Part shown: positions 45,925 through 49,592 of the stretch, one piece after another
Layout of the letters: the number at the start of each line of letters is the position of its first letter
Numbering within the stretch: the first letter of the stretch is position 1
Origin: CAYQVO01 sp964421085
GTDB lineage: Bacteria > Bdellovibrionota_C > UBA2361 > CAYQVO01
Direction: 5' to 3'
Length of the DNA stretch: 49,592 nucleotides
Assembly: GCA_964421085.1 (NCBI GenBank)
Contig: CAYQVO010000030.1
Span: forward strand, 1-49,592
Notes under the pieces: generated by a model
Told to the model about the DNA's origin: nothing
What the model saw: the letters and a program-made list of their open reading frames with translations, nothing else
The model's database searches: none
Made by a program: the position numbers and the translations under genes

Positions 45925-46810
45925 TCAGGATCGGTCTTGTCTTCTCCGCTTTTCTCCCGCATCTTTGAGATCTTTCGCCCTGCTGCCTTTCCTTAAAATC
46001 TGCACCGTTTGTGTCTTTGTCTCGCCCGTGAAATCCTGCTCGCGTTCAAGAACGTCAACAGCCTCAGGAGTTATTGATACTACCTCTCCGCCCCGCAGCC
46101 CCACTTTATCGCCCTTTTTTATCGAGTGGCCGACGCCATCGGGTGTCTCCACAAGCGCACGCGCTTCATTCCCCTGCTCAATAACAGCGGTGAGCGCGAG
46201 TTCTGAAACTTCAACTCCCTGGAGAGGAGAAGAAGTTTCAGAACTCGCGCTCACCGCNNNNNNNNNNTCCCTGGAGAGGAGTGCGCGCCACATCAAAACT
46301 TGTGCGATTGGAGAGATCGCAGGGACGAAACGGGTCTCTTTTGTTTGAGGGGTCGTAATGAGCAAGCTTTGCGTTCGGGGGTTCTGACAGTGCCTTAAGG
46401 AACACCTGCACGCGCGTCCTGTCCGGAGATTCGGCATCGTCTGCTCCTCCCTTTGCAAGCTTCGTTGCGCCGCTGCCGCTTCCCACGAAGAACATATTGC
46501 CCTCGACCCTGTATGCGAGCGGTTTCTGAGTCGCAGGATCGATTGGCTGCGATGAAAGATATTTCGGGACAAGCTGTGTCAGGGAGTCCGGCAGCTTGCC
46601 GCTGTTCTCAGTGCGGTACAACTGAATCGCCATCTGCACCTGTCTTTCAACTCCGCCGCCCGGCGCTCTTTGAAGTGCCTCTTTCACGATTTCTTCCGTC
46701 GTCTTTGTCGAGACACTCCCGGAGAAATACAGAATATAGCCGGCTTCAAGAACGCAAAGTGCGCCAAGAATGATCACGAATTTTTTGAACGGTGAAAGTC
46801 TGCCTGCCAT
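45925..46810 (-). CDS. PilP-like type IV pilus protein, split by an assembly artefact
   Basis: The ATG at 46810 opens an inner-membrane anchor (about residues 10-30). A helical region and a GSGSGATK turn follow, then SNKRDPFRP, the PilP-type block, and a beta domain with LVETPDGVGHSIKKGDKVG and GGEVVSITPEAVDVLE. PilP links the inner-membrane PilMNO complex to the PilQ secretin. Ten N and a 26-bp palindrome interrupt it, but 14 bases before the palindrome repeat after the gap; joining them gives a continuous frame (TPLQG then VEVSEL) and a protein of about 277 residues. The tail is basic. It converges with comM. Confidence 0.72.
46187..46267. repeat. Perfect 26-bp inverted repeat ending exactly at an N gap (probable assembly artefact)
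   Basis: 46187-46212 and 46232-46257 are perfect reverse complements (26 bases each), separated by 19 bases, and the right arm ends exactly where ten N begin (46258-46267). The sequence TCCCTGGAGAGGAG at 46216-46229 recurs at 46268-46281. The right arm is best read as a fold-back at a contig end, not genomic sequence. Confidence 0.85.
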
Positions 46811-46900
46811 GAGCACCTGGGGGAAATTATTGATGGAATAATTGTCTTAAAGTTCAGGCCTTTGCCGCAAGAGCTTTTAATTATAGACTCAGTAGACTCA

Positions 46901-46917
46901 GGACACCCACTTTTTTC
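46901..46917 (-). repeat. Second copy of the REP-like 17-mer
   Basis: On the minus strand this reads GAAAAAAGTGGGTGTCC, identical to 5529-5545 on the plus strand. It lies in the 220-base intergenic region between the PilP-like gene and tRNA-Pro, without an obvious second arm. Confidence 0.6.
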
Positions 46918-46981
46918 AAGTAGCGTAAGTCATTGAAATCAGGAGCCGGGGATTATTTTCAGGGACTCCCTGTCAGAGGAT

Positions 46982-47033
46982 GATATCAAAGCACGATATC
47001 ACGGCATGATATTATGGCATGATATCACGGCAC
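46982..47033. repeat. Four tandem 13-bp repeats, GATATC-based
   Basis: Four consecutive 13-base units (GATATCAAAGCAC, GATATCACGGCAT, GATATTATGGCAT, GATATCACGGCAC) occupy 46982-47033, directly 3' of tRNA-Pro on its strand. Function unknown. Confidence 0.8.
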
Positions 47034-47037
47034 GAAA

Positions 47038-47112
47038 TCGGGGTGAGAAGATTTGAACTTCCGACCCCTGGTTCCCAAAACCAGTGCTCTAGCCAGGCTG
47101 AGCTACACCCCG
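47038..47112 (-). tRNA. tRNA-Pro (anticodon TGG)
   Basis: The minus strand folds into a full cloverleaf: acceptor CGGGGTG with CACCCCG and discriminator A, D-arm with TAGCTCAGCCTGG, anticodon arm CTGGT-TTTGGGA-ACCAG with TGG at positions 34-36, and T arm GTTCAAATC. CCA is not encoded. Confidence 0.95.
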
Positions 47113-47219
47113 ATTGAAGTTGACAGCTTAACACCTGACGCCTCACCTGTCATCTCCCCGGGGGAAACACTGCCCGCCGCTATTGCACATGAGCTTGCTC
47201 CTGTGGTTACTCTTAACTC

Positions 47220-48614
47220 ATGCAGACATTGTCAATTCGCGAAATCCACCACCTTGAAACCCCGGGCCAGGTAAAAGAAGTATGCGGCTGGGTGCGTACT
47301 CACAGACAGTCAAAGAACATTTCGTTCATTGAACTATCAGATGGGTCGTCAGTGAAAGGCCTCCAGCTTGTTCTCGATCCATCGACTCCCGGATATGAAG
47401 GACGTGAGAATGATGTGACTACTGGCGCAAGCGTGAAGGCATTTGGAGAACTTGCTGCGTCGCCTGCCAAAGGCCAGAAGTATGAGTTCAAAGTTGCCAG
47501 GCTCGAGATTACGGGGCTATGCGATCCGGAATTGTATCCTCTGCAGAAAAAAGGACACACACTGGAATTTCTGAGGGAAATTCTTCATCTTCGGCCGCGA
47601 TCCAATACTATCAGTGCCGCCTTCCGCCTGCGGTCTGCCGCATCGATGGCGATCCATACATTCTTTCAAAACCGGGGATACTGCTACCTTCATACTCCCA
47701 TTATTACGACTTCAGACTGCGAAGGCGCCGGCGCAATGTTCCACGTTACGACGCTCGACATGGAGAAACTCCCGTTGAAAGACGGGCGGGTCGACTACAC
47801 TGAGGACTTTTTCAAGGAACACGCAGCTCTTACAGTATCAGGTCAGCTTGAAGGAGAGATTGGCGCCCAGGCTCTTTCGAGAATTTACACGTTCGGGCCG
47901 ACCTTCCGCGCGGAGAATTCGAACACTGCGAGGCACCTTTCCGAATTCTGGATGATCGAGCCTGAGACTGCCTTCTGCGAACTCGAAGGCAACATGGAGC
48001 TTGCTGAAGATTTCATCCGTTTCCTCATCTCACATGTTCTTGAGCACTGTGCTGAAGAAATGGAGTTCTTTGCCGACCGAGAGTGGGTGGAAAAGGACCA
48101 CCTGGAGATGCTGCGCAGGGTTGCAGACGCGAGCTTTGCCCGGATGGATTACACTGATGTCATTAAAGAACTCGAGAGATCAGGGCATCACTTTGAATTT
48201 CCCGTGAGCTGGGGAATGGATCTGCAGGCTGAACACGAGAAGTATATAACGGACGTCGTGGTAAAAGGTCCTGTGTTTGTCGTGAACTATCCGAAGGAAA
48301 TTAAAGCCTTTTACATGCGCGTAAACGAAGATGGGAAAACTGTGCGCGCGATGGACTGCCTTGTTCCGCGGCTTGGTGAGATTATCGGAGGCTCGCAGCG
48401 TGAAGAAAGGCACGACGTTCTTCTGAACCGCATCCGGGAATGTGGACTGCCTGAAGAGCCGTACTGGTGGTACCTTGAACTCCGAAAGTTCGGAACAACT
48501 CCTCATTCAGGTTTCGGTCTCGGGTTCGAGCGTTTCCTTATGTACGTCTCCGGCATTCAGAACATCAGGGATGTCGCGCCGTTCCCAAGACACCCCGGGT
48601 ATGCAAAATTCTGA
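47220..48614 (+). CDS. asnS: Asparaginyl-tRNA synthetase
   Basis: A class IIb synthetase of 464 residues, normal AsnRS length. The N-terminal OB anticodon-binding domain (about residues 1-110: VCGWVRTHRQSKNISFIELSD) is followed by the catalytic core: HLRPRSNTISAAFRLRSA, motif 2 in YTFGPTFRAENSNTARHLSEFWMIEPE, and motif 3 GFGLGFERFLMYVSG. The ARHLSEFWM text and the absence of the AspRS GAD insert identify asparagine over aspartate specificity. It implies direct charging of tRNA-Asn. It is divergent from tRNA-Pro and converges with tRNA-Tyr. Confidence 0.96.
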   Translation: MQTLSIREIHHLETPGQVKEVCGWVRTHRQSKNISFIELSDGSSVKGLQLVLDPSTPGYEGRENDVTTGASVKAFGELAASPAKGQKYEFKVARLEITGLCDPELYPLQKKGHTLEFLREILHLRPRSNTISAAFRLRSAASMAIHTFFQNRGYCYLHTPIITTSDCEGAGAMFHVTTLDMEKLPLKDGRVDYTEDFFKEHAALTVSGQLEGEIGAQALSRIYTFGPTFRAENSNTARHLSEFWMIEPETAFCELEGNMELAEDFIRFLISHVLEHCAEEMEFFADREWVEKDHLEMLRRVADASFARMDYTDVIKELERSGHHFEFPVSWGMDLQAEHEKYITDVVVKGPVFVVNYPKEIKAFYMRVNEDGKTVRAMDCLVPRLGEIIGGSQREERHDVLLNRIRECGLPEEPYWWYLELRKFGTTPHSGFGLGFERFLMYVSGIQNIRDVAPFPRHPGYAKF

Positions 48615-48670
48615 ATAATGCCCTCTCGCAGAAAGACTCGGGCCAGGGAAATCTGAACAGTTGAGTAATA

Positions 48671-48753
48671 TGGTGAGGGACGGATTCGAACCATCGTAGG
48701 CCGGAGCCAGCAGATTTACAGTCTGCCCCCTTTAGCCACTCGGGCACCTCACC
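48671..48753 (-). tRNA. tRNA-Tyr (anticodon GTA)
   Basis: An 83-base class II tRNA on the minus strand with a long variable arm. Acceptor GGTGAGG pairs with CCTCACC, and the anticodon arm CAGA-CTGTAAA-TCTG carries GTA. CCA is not encoded. Confidence 0.96.
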
Positions 48754-48785
48754 ACAATGAGGCCAGTCTCCAGCAGAAACAAGAG

Positions 48786-48859
48786 AGCGGGAGACGAGGC
48801 TCGAACTCGCGACCCTTAGCTTGGAAGGCTAATGCTCTAGCCATCTGAGCTACTCCCGC
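48786..48859 (-). tRNA. tRNA-Gly (anticodon TCC)
   Basis: The minus strand folds with acceptor GCGGGAG/CTCCCGC, D-arm TAGCTCAGATGG, anticodon arm TTAGC-CTTCCAA-GCTAA with TCC, and T loop GTTCGAGCC. It lies 32 bases before tRNA-Tyr in the direction of transcription. Confidence 0.96.
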
Positions 48860-49101
48860 CTTTCATAACTACTGGAAGAATAAATAATTAACCTGAGGCG
48901 TTAACGAATGTCAACTCACTGCGGCTTTTGCCCGATGCCTGAACGGGATCGCGATCGGCATTCCCCCGCATTCACCGTAAAGCGGGCAATTTCCCTGCGG
49001 AAAGCCGCGAAGTGAACTCATCACGGATCATCATGAAGAAATAACTTTGCCTCGCCGCTCCTGTGAAAAACCTTATTCGACGGGGTTCCAGTGGCATGAA
49101 T

Positions 49102-49174
49102 AGCTGGCAGGGGGACTTGAACCCTCAACCTACTGATTACAAATCAGTTGCTCTACCAATTGAGCTATGCCAGC
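49102..49174 (-). tRNA. tRNA-Thr (anticodon TGT)
   Basis: Acceptor GCTGGCA/TGCCAGC, D-arm TAGCTCAATTGG, anticodon arm ACTGA-TTTGTAA-TCAGT with TGT, T loop GTTCAAGTC. It is first in the minus-strand Thr-Gly-Tyr tRNA group. The 242 bases to tRNA-Gly show no gene. Confidence 0.96.
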
Positions 49175-49192
49175 GCGCTGACTGACGCACAA

Positions 49193-49221
49193 ACTATAGC
49201 TGGAGGAATTAATAATATCAA
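49193..49221 (-). promoter_or_regulatory. Promoter of the minus-strand tRNA group
   Basis: On the minus strand TTGATA (49216-49221) and TATAGT (49193-49198) are exactly 17 bases apart, with the tRNA-Thr(TGT) 5' end 19 bases past the -10. This fits a strong stable-RNA promoter. Confidence 0.7.
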
Positions 49222-49275
49222 TTACTGCGCCTTTCCCGTCTTTCCGTCATTCTCAAAGCGATAGGACGTATCTAC

Positions 49276-49303
49276 TTTACATAACCGCCGCTTTTTTTAA
49301 TAC
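49276..49303 (+). promoter_or_regulatory. Promoter candidate for tRNA-Thr(GGT)
   Basis: TTTACA (49276-49281) and TAATAC (49298-49303) are 16 bases apart and 30 bases before the tRNA-Thr(GGT) 5' end. Confidence 0.5.
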
Positions 49304-49332
49304 TTTCATTTCCCGGGTGTATTCCCGGAAGG

Positions 49333-49405
49333 GCCCACCTAGCTCAGTCGGTAGAGCGCTTCCTTGGTAAGGAAGAGGTCGTGGATTCGATTTCCGCGGT
49401 GGGCT
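49333..49405 (+). tRNA. tRNA-Thr (anticodon GGT)
   Basis: Acceptor GCCCACC/GGTGGGC with discriminator T, D-arm TAGCTCAGTCGG, anticodon arm CTTCC-TTGGTAA-GGAAG with GGT, T loop ATTCGAT. CCA is not encoded. It is divergent from the Thr-Gly-Tyr group. Confidence 0.95.
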
Positions 49406-49426
49406 AACCCCTGAGCCTCAAGGGAC

Positions 49427-49476
49427 ATAAATGGAGATTCAGGAGGAAGCTCGCTTACTCTTGAATCTACATTTAT
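49427..49476. repeat. Imperfect 15-bp inverted repeat after tRNA-Thr
   Basis: 49427-49441 (ATAAATGGAGATTCA) pairs with 49462-49476 (TGAATCTACATTTAT), one mismatch, with a 20-base loop. It lies between the tRNA and the tandem repeat. Confidence 0.75.
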
Positions 49477-49484
49477 GGCACTTG

Positions 49485-49592
49485 CAATGGCGAAGCCATT
49501 GCCGCAACCGAAGCGCAGCGGAGGTTGCAGGCTCAGGGGCGAAGCCATTGCCGCAACCGAAGCGCAGCGGAGGTTGCAGGCTCAGGGGCGAA
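49485..49592. repeat. 49-bp tandem repeat with nested hairpins, running off the window
   Basis: A 49-base unit starting GGCGAAGCCATTGCCGCAAC begins at 49489, repeats exactly from 49538 and starts a third time at 49587. Each unit holds GCAACC and GGTTGC arms around a loop with CGC-A-GCG, and the first is preceded by a perfect hairpin GCAATGGC-GAA-GCCATTGC (49485-49503). The scaffold probably ends here because of the repeat. Confidence 0.9.

Noticed and set aside
46187..46257. Perfect 26-bp palindrome as a regulatory hairpin or attachment site
   Set aside because: Its right arm ends at the N run and duplicates flanking coding sequence, which indicates a contig-end artefact.
48565..48747. Minus-strand short frame over tRNA-Tyr
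   Set aside because: It is the translated tRNA, not a protein gene.
49485..49592. Integron attC array or CRISPR array
   Set aside because: Units repeat without variable spacers, and the conserved attC core sites are not present in the required order.

Overview
This is a scaffold (four runs of N) from a diderm, flagellated, pilus-bearing bacterium. The Gram-negative envelope follows from FlgH and FlgI (outer-membrane L ring and periplasmic P ring), lipoproteins and many signal peptides. The mix of flagellar genes, a CpaB/RcpC protein, a PilP-like protein, TrmFO and very divergent versions of common families suggests an uncultivated, deep-branching lineage assembled from a metagenome. I cannot name the phylum from sequence alone. 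There is no sign of a prophage, CRISPR array or transposase; almost everything looks chromosomal.

Layout. 1-5.4 kb: the 3' end of a small secreted, possibly pilin-like gene with a double terminator, then three translationally coupled genes (YYY/DUF2298-like membrane protein, TPR protein, YfhO-like membrane protein). 5.4-5.6 kb: a REP-like inverted repeat. 5.6-8.1 kb: a lipoprotein serine hydrolase and two uncharacterised genes. 8.1-15.2 kb: a flagellar rod/ring operon on the minus strand, in transcription order DUF2802-like, flgF, flgG, flgA, flgH, flgI, flgJ (rod-binding domain only), flgM, flgN. 15.4-18.7 kb: PH-domain membrane protein, orphan response regulator with a sigma-28-like promoter, TetR regulator, second serine hydrolase. 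18.7-22.9 kb: minus-strand group trxB, APC permease and two unknown envelope proteins. 23.0-26.8 kb: small unknown gene behind a second sigma-28-like box, trmFO, and a converging glycosyltransferase/WlbA-type dehydrogenase pair. 26.9-32.9 kb: a soluble chemoreceptor with a degenerate truncated-hemoglobin domain, CpaB, and a giant two-headed GT4-TPR glycosyltransferase. 32.9-38.1 kb: acylphosphatase, short pheT, pheS, cyclophilin, DsbA-like protein. 38.2-41.8 kb: a 1211-residue protein that I read as a full-length but catalytically ruined RelA/SpoT homolog. 41.8-46.8 kb: dcd, AMIN-domain protein, unknown membrane protein, comM, PilP-like protein. 47.0-49.6 kb: tRNA-Pro, asnS, tRNA-Tyr, -Gly, -Thr(TGT), -Thr(GGT), and a 49-bp tandem hairpin repeat at the window end.

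How it fits together: motility genes dominate the middle of the window, with the anti-sigma factor FlgM beside them, and two GTTAAG-N15-GCCGA promoter boxes elsewhere suggest a wider sigma-28 regulon. Glycan genes (two YYY/YfhO membrane proteins, GT2, WlbA-like, GT4-GT4-TPR) lie beside pilus genes, which fits modification of surface appendages, though that is inference. The two strongest candidates for undescribed biology are the pseudo-RelA/SpoT protein (38178-41813) and the truncated-hemoglobin-like chemoreceptor lacking the proximal histidine (26939-28780).
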